Counted from the first letter of the stretch, positions 45,880 through 55,975 are shown. The stretch: DNA of 64,000 bases from Ctenosaura bakeri (GCA_948474755.1 CAOLHI010000387.1:496001-560000); one strand, 5' to 3'. A program made the numbers and translations. The notes: generated by a model from the sequence alone, not told the origin.

Positions 45880-46110
45880 AGATTTGTTGTGTACCTTCAA
45901 GTCATATCTGACTTACAGAAATCTTGAGATGAACCTATTTCTGGGTTTTCTCAGCATGGTATGTTCAGAGGGGGTTGCCCTTGACTTCCTCTGAGGCTGA
46001 GAGAGACTGACTTGCCCAAGGCCATGCAGTGGGTATCCATGGTCAAGTGGGCATCCAAACCCTGGTCTCCAGATTCATAGTCCAACTCCCAAACCACTAT
46101 ACCATACTGG
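45880..46110 (-). repeat. tRNA-derived squamate SINE
   Basis: Read in reverse: TTGTGTACCTTCAAGTCATA, GATGAACCTATTTCTGGG, CCTCTGAGGCTGAGAGAGAC, CAAACCCTGGTCTCCAGATT, AAACCACTATACCATACTGG. It is full length. Confidence 0.9.
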
Positions 46111-46309
46111 CTATCCTATATTTCTGCAAATCATTACCTCTTGGTTTTGCTGACAATACAGTGTAAAATCAGTACAACAGATAACACCTTCCCATACCAG
46201 AGGGCTCTGGTCTCCTGTGCCCTGAATCCAGCCCTGCATCATTAGTCTGACACTCTTGCCTATAAAGCTGCGTCTTGCTTTAGATTCTGCTTCAAGAGAG
46301 ACCTGTAGT

Positions 46310-46420
46310 CCGCAATCCTGTATAAATTATGGAAATAGAGCAGATTTGCATAATCACTCTTATTTTGCATTATTTATTCTGCAGCGCTGGCCACTTTGCA
46401 TGATTTATTCTGCTTTCGGC
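46310..46420. promoter_or_regulatory. Candidate conserved element, octamer/homeobox type
   Basis: CAGATTTGCATAATCACTCT, TTTTGCATTATTTATTCTGC and ACTTTGCATGATTTATTCTG form three near-repeats of TTGCAT-A/G-AT over about 65 bases (46341-46412). TTTGCATAAT is a POU/octamer-like site. No coding or mobile match. Confidence 0.35.
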
Positions 46421-46954
46421 AAGGATGGGGTGGGCTAAGGAGATGGGGTATTGTGCCAACACCTTGCTTTTGACACCTGGAAAACCTTACTCAGCCAATG
46501 TTTTTGGCTTCTGTCATTTCAGAGGTGTTTGACCATAAATTTTCAAGGGCTAGAAACTTGCTTAGCCCCCAACCCCCATGGAAGCTAATATTTTCCTGCT
46601 CCTGTGATCCTGCATTTTTTTCCCTTAGCACTTGGAAAAATTACTTGTGGGGGCTACATCTCCCAGAATACGATCACCAGTGGTCAAAAGTTGGTTTTTC
46701 TGGTCTGTGCTTTTTATCCATGCGCAGTGTCCAGATGTAACTTTTATGTTTAGTTTTCTTTTGGCTTGCCAGACTGAAAAGTGAAGTGGGGCCCTGGACC
46801 TTTAATAGATGTGCAGAAGAGGGGATTTCAGCAAGCGTGACTTGTTAACTGGTTGTGTGGCAAGCCACACATGCCGAAATTTCCATTTCTGCACAACCAC
46901 TGGAGGTACAGGAGCCGGCTCCAGTTTTCACTCTAGTAACACTGTTTTCAATTG

Positions 46955-47129
46955 ATATGGTGGTTTGAGCATTGACCTGAGGTTCTGGAGCCCAGGGTTA
47001 GATTCCCTACTTGGCCATGGAAACTCATTGGTGGCCTTGGGCATGTCACACACCCTCTGCCCCAGAAAACCCCATGGTAGGGTCACCATAAGTCAGAAAC
47101 AACTTGAAGGCCACAACAACAACAATCAC
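46955..47129 (+). repeat. tRNA-derived squamate SINE
   Basis: TGGTGGTTTGAGCATTGACC, CCCAGGGTTAGATTCCC, GGCCATGGAAACTCATTGGT, then ACCATAAGTCAGAAACAACT, TGAAGGCCACAACAACAACA. A central deletion shortens it. Confidence 0.88.
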
Positions 47130-48391
47130 GCTGTGCCAAATACATTGCATCTTTTCCTCTCCCCACTATATCCCTCACTGTGTTGTGTATGCCCTCTTTA
47201 ACTTTTCCAAAAATGTGTTTTGGGAGGGAGGTAGAAAAAGAGATCATACCATCACCTACCCCCCTTTCCCTCTCTCAAAAATCATAATAATAAAAAAGAG
47301 ATGGCAGTGTAGGCTTAGCCCTGTGGCAGTCGCTGCCTCTCTCTTTCCGTCTTATCTTGCTTGCAATCCCATCAGGCCTAGAGCCACAGAAAATCAATGT
47401 ATCCTCAAAGGGAGAGAAAACAGGCTCTGTTGTACATGGTGTCTGGAGCCAAGAAAGTTCATGCAAGAGGCAATATTGAGATTTATCTGTTTGTAAGAAA
47501 GGAAGGAAGCTGGTGGTACTCTAGCTAAGCATCAGGACCACTCCAGCCCAGTTTCCCTTTGATTTATATCCAGATCTGTGAGGAGGGGGCTGCAGAATGA
47601 TGCATTCTTTCCTTCCCCCACCTGTGTCCTTGGATCTTAGCCATGCCCCCTTTCTCAGTCATCCTTAGAGGGACACAGTCTCCATGAACTTGTCTTGTCA
47701 TTGACATGTTGTGCACTGCAAAGGATTCTAGGTGATGTATATTGTATATTGATGTATATTGTTGTTCTGTCCAGGGTACTGTCCATGCCCCTTAGGCCTG
47801 GCCTCAACCGTACCTCGCACGGGAGCACCCTTTTGTTCTTTCCTGTGGCTGGGAAGATCAATAGTGACAGACAAGTTGTCTTTTGAACTGTCATTGAACT
47901 CATCAAGAATCCACCTGAGAGTTTTCTAGGAAGGGCCATGGGTCTCTTGAACACAGCTTGAAAACGTGAGGCCAACCATTCCCAGCCTCCACCTTTGGAC
48001 TACAGCTCTAAAAAAGCATCCAGCCAAAATTCCACCACAGCCCTCACGGCCAGGCCATAACTGGCCTACCTTCCAACCCTCCCAATCTGCAAGGGACAGT
48101 CCTGATTAATTCTGTCATCCCACTTTTCCAGCTGCCTTTAAAATGTCCCAGTTTTTCTCTCTCCCCCCTCTTTCCCCCTTTGTCCTCAGCTTGTTTCATT
48201 TGCTTTGCTGCAAAATGAGTTCAAAGTGCAAAAACAGTTTGCACTTCGTTAACTCAGCAGGGGTAGAATCTTGCCCTTCCCAGTAGGCTCAGGCAAAAGC
48301 AAACTGCCGCGTCCCCTCCTAACGTGAATATTCTTCCAAGGCAATGAGAAGCCGCCCCCCCCCCAGTAAGCTGCCCCCCAGTAAGCTTCGC

Positions 48392-48455
48392 CAAAGAGAC
48401 CCTGTGATGGGGTCATCATAAGTCAGAGATGACTTAACGACACATAAAAACAACA
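48392..48455 (+). repeat. tRNA-derived SINE 3' stub
   Basis: CCTGTGATGGGGTCATCATA, AGTCAGAGATGACTTAACGA, CACATAAAAACAACAGC is the SINE tail alone. Confidence 0.65.
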
Positions 48456-48877
48456 GCATTGGCTGTTTGGAGGCAATTTGTGTTTCCCCCCTAAATTAGG
48501 ATGAGAGGGGCATATAAAACTGTCCTTGGAGGGGTTACCTGCAGTCTGTGGGTCACGCATTGCCCTCCCCTGGTTTAGGGCCTTAGATTATGAGTGGTAT
48601 CTTAGAAACTGAAATAGTAAATTTCAGATTGTGCATAATTGTTGGAATGACACACATTTTTAGGTAGTGTTGTGGGGCCTCTTAAACTTGATCTGCTTTA
48701 GGGCAGGAGTGGGCGTAGAGAGGTCTATGAGCCATTTGTGGCCCCTAGAGTCCAATTTTGTGGTCCTTGAAGCTTTCCTGTAGACCCTCAGTGCTCCTAG
48801 TCCTCCAATTAAAAAAAAAAAGCCTTCTGTGTGATTTGCAGGCAATTTTTACCACCAAATTATGCAGGAAGCTCCGT

Positions 48878-48895
48878 GTGTGTGTGTGTGTGTGC
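48878..48895. repeat. (GT)n microsatellite
   Basis: About nine GT units. Confidence 0.9.
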
Positions 48896-49063
48896 CACCA
48901 TTTTGAGAGGGGTTGCAGAAGAAAATGGAAGTATTTGGGCATGCTGTTGGGTTGTGTGACCTGGAGGAGAGTAGGGGAAAGACCCCATCCCCGTCCCCTC
49001 CTTGTGCTTTGGCGCCTCAGAATGATGTCAGCCAGCCCTCCTTGTAGCATGGAACAGGCAAAG

Positions 49064-49145
49064 AGCAGCTCTCCAGATATTGCTGACTAACAACTCCCAG
49101 CATTCTTCACCACTGGTTGTGCTGGCCATGGTGGATGGGAGATGC
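49064..49145. mobile_element. Short palindromic element relic
   Basis: AGCAGCTCTCCAGATATTGC, TGACTAACAACTCCCAGCAT and GCTGGCCATGGTGGATGGGA form the left arm and centre of the family seen at 44327. Confidence 0.45.
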
Positions 49146-49489
49146 ATTCTAGCAACTTCTGGGATGCCACCCTTTGCCCAGCCCTTTGTAAGTGGACATG
49201 ACCAAAGGGAGGTGAGGTGGAGAAATGATGCATCAACCAGTGGTAAGATGGAAAGAACCAAATTGATTTGAGCTCTGGAGGAAGAAAGGGAAGATTCCCT
49301 TCCAGAAGGCATGGGGAAGGCATGAGAGGAAAAGACAGTCAGAGTGGGGTGACTAGCCAGCTTGCCTGGATGTGCTTCTCTCTGAAAGGCCGTTCCCCAC
49401 TCAAAATCAGACCCCCACCCCACACTGTGTGTCCAGGAGGTCAGAGAAGGGGCAGCGTGCCCTGCTTGGCCACAAAACGGTTAAACGCC

Positions 49490-49930
49490 ACTTGATTTCC
49501 TAAATTGCTTCTTATAAAACTAGCGCCACGTCTGCCAGGCTCGTCTCCCCATGATTACAGCTAATTACGATCGAGCGGACACCTCCCGGCCCCCGTCATG
49601 CCGCTTTAATTGTCCGTTATTCATCCGCTCGGCTGTCCGGAGTGGCAGCGCACTTGGCAGCCCGGCGACCGAGGCCTCGGCTAATTGTGAGGCCTCGGGG
49701 ATTAGGGCAGGTGATTACACACTTCATGGTGTAATTACATAAGCATCGCTTGGCTGCTGCCCCGGCACTGAGCCCCGAAGGTCATGCGCTGCGTTACCTG
49801 AGATTAATTGGCGCTGCCACTGAAGTGCGAGGCGCTGGCGGAGCGGTTATACGATTAGCATTAACATTTCAACAGCGACGGATCGATCCATGGCTCTCCT
49901 CCAGACACCCAGAGCTGTGCAATTAGTTTA
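49490..49930. promoter_or_regulatory. Strong candidate conserved enhancer, homeodomain-site cluster with CpGs
   Basis: This is the cleanest non-coding island in the window. TAAT/ATTA cores occur at least nine times: GATTACAGCTAATTACGATC (49553), CTTTAATTGTCC, GGCTAATTGTGAGG, CGGGGATTAGGGC (49696), GGTGATTACACAC, GGTGTAATTACAT, GAGATTAATTGGC (49800), ACGATTAGCATTAAC and GCAATTAGTTTAAG. CpGs are dense and intact (CGATCGAGCGGAC, CCCGGCGACCGAGG, GGCGCTGGCGGAGCGG). TGATTACAC and GTGTAATTA face each other with an 8-base gap at 49712-49737. It contains no repeats and no splice-bounded frame. GGATTA and TAATTA are the OTX/CRX and LIM/RAX-type cores. SAMD7/SAMD11-family genes are photoreceptor genes in mammals, so a retinal enhancer is plausible but unproven. 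Confidence 0.5.
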
Positions 49931-49959
49931 AGGAGAGCTCGGGAGGAAGGAGGGAGAAA

Positions 49960-50110
49960 AGCCGAAAGCTGGGGGCGGCAGCGGTGGCGAAGGGCAGGCG
50001 GGCGAAGGGGGGCAGGCTGGAGAGACGGACAGAAGGGGAGCAGACAGAGGGGGGAGAGCGAGCGAGCGGGGTGAGCCAGACGGCAAGTTGGGGAGAGGGA
50101 CAGATGGGAG
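49960..50110. other. GC-rich purine tract next to the homeobox island
   Basis: A G/A-rich stretch with CpGs (GGCGGCAGCGGTGGCGAAGG, GAGCGAGCGAGCGGGG) continues the CpG enrichment of 49490-49930. It could be the edge of a CpG island or an internal promoter. No TATA box or start codon context supports the latter. Confidence 0.3.
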
Positions 50111-50442
50111 GAGAACGAGAGGATGAAGGACTGGGTCTTCTGAGGGAAAATTTTTTAATCCACTCAATTATTCCACCCTCCTCCCAAATCCTCTGTCTCT
50201 CTTAGCATTTGTAGATTTTCCTAAGAAATAAAATTCTCCCACTCTGCTTGTGTACCTCTCAGCTTCTCTCTGTCTGTGCATTACATATGTACATTTTTTT
50301 AACAGTCTTGCAAAACAGAGATTTTTATTCCACTTCGTATTCTCAAGATTTTTTTTTTCTCATATGGAGGTTTAGGATTAATTGCATTGATTATTAAATG
50401 CCTTTTAAACTTTTGTACCGCATGCAGGCCTAAGTAAGCCTC

Positions 50443-50545
50443 GGTACCCTAAAGGCACCAGATCCTGTCTGATCTTGGAAGCTAAGCAGGGTCAGACCTG
50501 GTTAATACTTGGATGGGAGAGCACTTGGATGTGCACCACGGAGGA
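50443..50545 (+). repeat. 5S rRNA-derived SINE, short copy
   Basis: TACCCTAAAGGCACCAGATC, CTGTCTGATCTTGGAAGCTA, AGCAGGGTCAGACCTGGTTA, ATACTTGGATGGGAGAG retains the 5S internal promoter region well, better than the other copies, but diverges after 50520. Confidence 0.85.
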
Positions 50546-51849
50546 GGTTTGTTGTTGCCTCCACAATCCCGTGTCTCACTATTCCATCTCAGCATGAAAA
50601 AAAATATGAATGAACTCATGCAAGAGCAACTTTTAATCTGTACACGTAAATGAGAACACTGGATTTCTCTTGAAGGAAAATCTGCCACCAGTAGGGAAAG
50701 GCTGTTAAAAGACTATCCAAGGGGGAGAATATTTTGGAAATAAGACAAGGAACTAGCAAGCATAAAAATGTATTTCCTTTCTCCAGGAAGAGAACATGGA
50801 TCTAGAGCTGCACCTCTTTCTCCCTTTGCATAACTCATGTAAGACCTTACCTTTGGCCATGGGTAACTTATGGACATTTCTCAATACTGGATAAAGATAA
50901 CAGTGGAAAAGTCAGTTACAAGACTAGATAGTTTGGCCTGTATTTGAGAGTAGTCTTTAGAGATATTTAATGTGGGAGTAAAACTAAGCGGGTCTTAACT
51001 TCTGAATAGACGTGCAAGAGATAGCGCTGCAAGCTTCTTTCCCAAAATACTGATTTGAGAAGTAATTTGTCTCTCCATTGTCTTGTTGGCCAAGGGGTAT
51101 ATTTTCCCACTGATGTTCATCCGGTGGTTGCTGAGAGGAGCTTGGCTAGTTAAATCAAATGGCTCCCCAGAGAGTGCTCTGAAGAGCCACAAGGGAGCTA
51201 AATACGCCTGGCTGATCCTCTAAACTGTTGGGAAGAGAGACCTCCTGCAATGCATGTGCTGTAGGGATTTTGGGTTTCCAAAAGAATTGGCAAGGAGAAT
51301 AATTAGCTTGCACATTAACCCTATACGTGTTTTGTAAATGCTTAAGGGGTTGGTAACATAGCTCCTGGAAGCATTACGTATGCCAAGCCACAGTGAGCTC
51401 TTCCAGCATCCAGGAAGGTGCTGGATACATAATTTTACATAAAGATACATAATTTTTAAAATGGCATGGCAGTTGAGGGCCTTGTTACGACCCTATTCCT
51501 TGGGCCTGTGGGATAGGAAGGGGGTCGTGTGCACTCCCTTACTGGCCAGCCCAGTTAAAGAGAGTCTTCTAAAGAAGACTTGAGAACTAGAGTGCATTAC
51601 AGTGTTTTTCACAAGGGCTGAATAATTAGACTTTGCTTATGTTTTTGGTTCCTCAGAGGTGAGCTTGTCTTGCAGCCATCTTTGCCAAGTCTTTGACTTC
51701 TGTGCGGTGTCGCTGTGCCCCAACAGGGATGCCTCAAAATTAACACTTTCAGCTATCAGGCTTCTTTGCTTCTTCTGTTACCTTGCAAGTTCTGTGATCT
51801 TCACACCCACTAGGATGCTTAACTTCATCTGTTTTGTTTTCCTCTTTAG

Positions 51850-51965
51850 GGAGATGTCCCACCCACCTCCTCTCCTGTCACCTCAGAATGCTCCTCACAT
51901 TGCATTAGGACCCCACTTGAGACCCCCCTTCTTAGGGGTACCTTCAGCTTTGTGCCAGACGCCAG
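51850..51965 (+). CDS. SAMD11: SAMD11 internal coding exon D (PPPLLSPQNAPH motif)
   Basis: This is the most conserved exon in the window. The acceptor is TTCCTCTTTAG and the donor is CCAG|GTAAGTG. The first base completes an AGG codon from the exon ending at 39444. The product EMSHPPPLLSPQNAPHIALG continues through HLRPPFLGVPSALCQTPG and is nearly identical to the human SAMD11 stretch ELPQPPPLLSPQNAPHVALG and what follows. Its 116-nt length equals that of the matching human exon as I remember it. The segment is proline-rich and lacks charged clusters, which suggests a disordered protein-binding linker; that is inference. Confidence 0.98.
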
Positions 51966-53637
51966 GTAAGTGTGCCCAGAGTAGTCCAGTAGGGATATAA
52001 ACAGTGGAGTGTTCCAGGGCGAAGACTCCAAGCACAGTGGTATTATTGGCCAGGATGGCCCTTTAAATGGTAATGTGTGTTACTTGATGGACCTCAGAAT
52101 GTAACAAGCCAGCCCTGTTGCGTTTTAGTCTTTCCTTCCTTCTCCTTTCTGTTTTGTGGTAGCCCTGCATGTCTGTTGCAAAGTCTTACCTTAACAATAC
52201 CTCTGTTCCTCCACATAGCCACATATGTCGATCTCCTTCTTCAATTGAGGTGCCCAGAACTGGACACAGTATTTGGAATACTGTGTCCAGTTCTGGGCAC
52301 CTCAGTTCAAGAAGGATATGGACAAGTTGGAACATGTCCAGAGGAGGGTGACCAAAATGGTGAAGGGTCTGGAAGCCATGCCCTAATGAGGAGTGGCTTA
52401 GGTTGCTGGGGATGTTTAGTCTGCAGAAGAGGAGGTTAAGAGGGGACATGATAGCCATGTTTAAATATTTGAAGGGATGTCATGTTGAGGAGGGAGCGGG
52501 CTTGTTTTCTGCTGCTCCAGAAACCAGGACAAGGAGCAATGGATTCAAGCTGCAGGTAAAGAGATTCCACCTGAACCCCAGGAGGAACTCCCTGATGGTC
52601 AGAGCTGTCCGGCAGGGGACTCTGCTGCCTCAATGGAGTGTGTGGAGTCTCCTTCTTTGGAGGTTTTTAAGCAGAGGCTGGATGGCCAGCTGTCGGGAGT
52701 GCTTTGATGTGGGTTCCTGCGTGGCAGGGGGTTGCACTGGATGGTCCCTGGGGTCTCTTCCAACTCTAGGATTCTATACATCCAAATAGCATAGTCAAGT
52801 GGAAGTTTCCATACTTGAATAATAGGTGGGGAACTTTTTCTCCCCACTCAGTTGCATTCCACATAGGGGAAGTAGTCCCAGGATATAGAGAGACAGTAAT
52901 TGGGGCCAGAGCCAAAAGTAGACAGAAACATACCGTCTCTTCCTCTAAGAATACTGACCAGTTCAGCATTCTGGTCAACCAGTTACTTTTGGGAAGCCCA
53001 TTGGGTGCAAGAGTGCTCTCTCTCCTGTGTCTCTGGTCTACCCCATTCACACACACGTCTTCACCACCCACTCCCAGAAGTCTGCTCATCTTTTTCTACA
53101 AGCCAACCAGGGGAGACTTAAACCTCTCCATGTTGCTCAACTGATTGGTGGGAGACAGCTGAGCCACAGTGAAAAGAACGCTTCACAGTCGCTTGTACAT
53201 CACTGGGACTCTGCAGCTGTGTCTTCCCCTCCACCTCCCCAACCACTCAGCTGTTTCTGCCAGATGGACGGGTAGCATGGTGGGGAAAGGAAATCCCAGG
53301 GAAAGGACTTCTAAAGTTCATCTCTCCCTTGCCTCCTCCTTGCTGAGTAGCCAGCAAAGGGGGAACGGCAAAGGGAAGAGTGAAGACAGAGCATGAGGCT
53401 CCAGAGGAGGGGCTGGTGACCTGAATAGGGAGGTTCTGCTGGCTGCATTTGTCCCATGGCCTGAGGGTTCCCCACTCTGAGGTTTAGACACAGAAGATCC
53501 CCTGGGGTCAGTAACTTCCAGAAAGAGCTAGGAGAGACCCACGACTGGGCTGGGTGGGTCAAAAGACTGACTTCTCTTTTGAACTGCATCATCGTATTTA
53601 TATGCTAAGTCCCAGCTGCTTTCCTCTCCTGCTGTAG
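51966..53637 (+). other. SAMD11 intron between exons D and E
   Basis: This 1.67-kb intron is bounded by GTAAGTG and GCTGTAG. A CR1 3' end with an inverted 5' segment occupies 52231-52778. The remainder (52780-53637) shows no recognisable element. Confidence 0.92.
52231..52778 (+). mobile_element. CR1 LINE 3' end with inverted 5' segment
   Basis: The sense part 52277-52778 has the full CR1 3' order: GGATATGGACAAGTTGGAAC, GGAGTGGCTTAGGTTGCTGG, AAGAGGGGACATGATAGCCA, TTTGGAGGTTTTTAAGCAGA, GGGTTGCACTGGATGGTCCC, CAACTCTAGGATTCTATA. The 43 bases before it (52231-52273) are an inverted copy of its first 43 bases with about three mismatches and a TGG spacer. It is the best preserved CR1 3' end here. 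Confidence 0.9.
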
Positions 53638-53716
53638 GTTATGGATTTCTACAGCCAGCCCAAGCAGAGATGTTTGCCCGGCAGCAGGAGATGCTGAGAA
53701 AACAGAACCTTGCCAG
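53638..53716 (+). CDS. SAMD11: SAMD11 internal coding exon E (YGFLQPAQAEMFARQQEMLRK)
   Basis: The acceptor is CCTGCTGTAG and the donor is GCCAG|GTGAGA. The first two bases finish a GGT glycine codon started at 51965. The product runs GYGFLQPAQAEMFARQQEML, then RKQNLAR, against human YGFLPPAQAEMFAWQQELL then RKQNLAR. The 79-nt length matches the human exon as I recall it and shifts the phase from 1 to 2. The exon is a predicted amphipathic helix (AEMFARQQEMLRKQ), similar to the corresponding helix-prone stretch in SAMD7. The intron before it is 1.67 kb and the one after is 0.75 kb, far shorter than the other introns. Confidence 0.97.
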
Positions 53717-54463
53717 GTGAGAAGAATGGTTCCAAAGACTCTTTGCAGAAGGGAAAGACCCTCACCTCCCTTTCCCCTGGTAGCTTGTAGCTAGAGCCAC
53801 CCAGTGCTTGGCCCTGACTTCATCCCTTCACGCTCCCTCACATATCCGTTGAGGAGGAGAGATTAGCTGGTATGGTTCATTGAGCCAAAGAGCCGGAGGC
53901 TGTGCCAGACACATTATTATCATTCTGTTCCAATAGCTCTCTCCTGGACAGCTTTTCTCCCTTCGAGCGGGGGAGATGGGAGATTGGGAAGCCTGCCTGG
54001 GAGGTAGGTGTTTTGGAAAGCATTGTGATTTGACTGGCATTGCACACTCTCTCTCCCACGCTAGACTCCAGCTTGGCCCCCTCCTCGACTGGAAGCAGGA
54101 AGAGGAGGAATTGGCATGATGAAGTCAGGGTGTTTGGGGTGGGGAGAGGGTTTCCTGGGTAAGAATGACACTGGGAAAGGACTCAGGAAAAAAAAATGCA
54201 GTAAAAAACAAACACATACTCTTTGCTGTGCGCTTCCAGATCAGTTCATGAAGCACATTGAAATTGTGCAGGCATTACCATTGTGTGTGTTTGCTGCACA
54301 ACAGTCCTGGGAGGCAGATAATTTTGAATCCTGTTTTAGAATTCAGGGCACTATGACCAGGAGAAAGCTAAATGCACTGAGCCATGCCGTGAATCTGGGG
54401 CAAAAGTGAGACTTGAACTCAGGGCTCTGGGCTCCTTCCTAAGTAACTTTCTCATCTGTTCAG
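53717..54463 (+). other. SAMD11 intron between exons E and F
   Basis: This 747-bp intron is bounded by GTGAGA and CTGTTCAG. The part at 54240-54430 resembles an old MIR-like tRNA SINE in antisense orientation, with a degenerate reverse-complement B box (ACTTGAACTC). The rest is unremarkable. Confidence 0.9.
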
Positions 54464-55164
54464 GCTTGAGATGTCAGCTGAGATCATACGGCAGAAGGAA
54501 CTGGAAAATCTCCATCGGCAGCGGTTACTGGCTGGTGACCCAATGAGCTTGCACCCGGGCCTGCCACCAGACCACCCGGCTTTGCGCAATGTCCATGATA
54601 TCCCTGAGGGACACCCGCTCAGGGACGAGCTCTCCCGGCGGAACGCTATGTTAGTGCTTCGGCACAACAACACTCCACTGTTGTCGCTCAACCATCACGG
54701 AGTGCCCAGCGCCTCCACCACCCCGCCCAAGGAGCAGGGAAGCAGGAGGGGGAGCCGGAAGTCTGCACACCATCGGGCCGAGGCCCCGGGCCAGAGTGAA
54801 TCCAAAGAGCTGTCTGACAGCCGTCCCCCTGATGGCAACGACGAAGAGATGAAGGACTCAGAGAGCGATGCTGACGCAAATGACGAGAAACTGGATGGCC
54901 TGAAGGCTGAGAGCAGTGGCTCAGCCAGCGAGCTGAAAGAGTGCAAAGAGACGGCCAAAACCTGTGATGGCGCCAAAGAACTGAGTGAATTGTCTGCCAG
55001 CCAGAATGCCCCATGTAGCTCTTCCAGTGCCGAGTCACCCAGCCATCTCCTGGGCCCAGTCATCAACAAAACAGAGGCCAAATACCTCCCTCCAGCTTCT
55101 CTCCCTCCACCTCAGCCGCTGCCATTCGGGTTCCCGTACACCATGAGCCCCTACTTCCATGCAG
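54464..55164 (+). CDS. SAMD11: SAMD11 large central coding exon F (acidic, Ser-rich)
   Basis: The acceptor is CATCTGTTCAG and the donor is GCAG|GTAGGT. Starting in phase 2 the exon gives about 233 residues and ends in phase 1. The order is LEMSAEIIRQKELENLHRQR (helical), then a proline/histidine stretch DHPALRNVHDIPEGHPLRDE, then LSRRNAMLVLRHNNTPLLSL, then an acidic serine-rich region (DEEMKDSESDADANDEK) near residues 124-141, then a Ser/Ala low-complexity region, then LPFGFPYTMSPYFHAG. Human SAMD11 has LELPADLLRQKELE, RRGALLVLNHGAAPLLAL, PKDSDGEDPE and LPLGFPYAVSPYFHTG in the same order. At 701 nt it is about 200 nt longer than the human exon as I recall it (about 500 nt). The next expected segment, leading to the SAM domain, is not found downstream in this window. 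A weaker donor (TAG|GTGAGA) lies 4 nt downstream but would change the phase. Confidence 0.97.
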
Positions 55165-55411
55165 GTAGGTGAGAGTGTCCATGTTGGAATGCTAGTGTGT
55201 CTCTCATTTAAGTTGGCAGAATTCCTGGTGGAATCAGGCATTGTTTGGGCAAACTTTGTGTCCCAGGTGTGGAAAGAAATTCTTCCTTTTCTACCCTTCT
55301 CTCACTTCCCTTCTTTTGAATACAAAAACAAGAAAAAGAGGTTTCTTCAAATGAAGTGCGCCTCAGCTTTTTTTTACTACTCTTTTTTACTACAGTTCAC
55401 AGGATCTTGTA

Positions 55412-55553
55412 ACCCAGGAGTTCCCAAATGTTGGTCCTCCAAGTGTTTTAGACTTCAGTTCCCCACTTCCAGATTGTTGACGAAGCTGGCTGGGACTTCT
55501 AGGAACTGAAGTCCAAAACTCCTGGTGGACCAACATTTAGGAACCACTGCTGT
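55412..55553. mobile_element. Palindromic MITE (family 4)
   Basis: Left: CAGGAGTTCCCAAATGTTGG, TCCTCCAAGTGTTTTAGACT, TCAGTTCC. Right in reverse complement: CAGTGGTTCCTAAATGTTGG, TCCACCAGGAGTTTTGGACT, TCAGTTCC. The arms are about 52 bp with a centre of about 40 bp. No coding capacity. Confidence 0.85.
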
Positions 55554-55702
55554 AACTGGTGGCATGCTGGCTAGGGGATTCTGGGACCTGTAATACAAAT
55601 AAGGATCATTTCTAATTCTGTCCTCCATACATCAGGTCTGGTTCTGTTCCTCTCATGAAAAGCGTTTATTGTTGCAGAAGAAGCTTGAAACAGGAATAGC
55701 AA

Positions 55703-55795
55703 TTGTGTGGAGTTGAACTGCAACTCCCACAGTCAGAGCTAACACAGTGAACTGTGAAGGATTATGGGTGTTGCAGTCCAACACCAGCTGTGGAA
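55703..55795. mobile_element. Short inverted-repeat element relic
   Basis: TGAACTGCAACTCCCACAGT faces ATTATGGGTGTTGCAGTCCA, AC. A small foldback element of the type at 44873. Confidence 0.5.
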
Positions 55796-55975
55796 GGGCA
55801 CAGGATTCCCACTTCTGCTGTAAAAAGGAAAAAACTAATCTCTATACCTGAATAATGTTTTATCTGCTAGAACTTTTCCTGGCAGTCTCAACATCCATCC
55901 AAGCCCAAGCTCGGAAGCGGTGACTTGAAATAAGACTCTCAGGTGGTGTGTTTTAAGCAATGTTGAAGGGTGTTA

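Larger units (their letters stand above)
39445..51849 (+). other. SAMD11 intron between exons C and D
   Basis: This 12.4-kb intron is bounded by GTATCT and CTCTTTAG. It has 5S-derived SINEs (43817-44033 and 50443-50545), tRNA-derived SINEs (44430-44530, 45880-46110, 46955-47129 and a 3' stub at 48392-48455), a CR1 3' tail (45690-45868) and short palindromic element relics at 44327-44412 and 49064-49145. The strongest unique islands are 43140-43330, 45240-45370, 46310-46420 and 49490-49930. Nothing specific is seen at 39450-43100, 47150-48380 or 50700-51800. Confidence 0.9.

Noticed and set aside
50443..50545. Functional 5S rRNA gene
   Set aside because: Only the internal region resembles 5S rRNA; the first bases are degenerate and the 3' end is replaced. 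Other copies carry a SINE tail.
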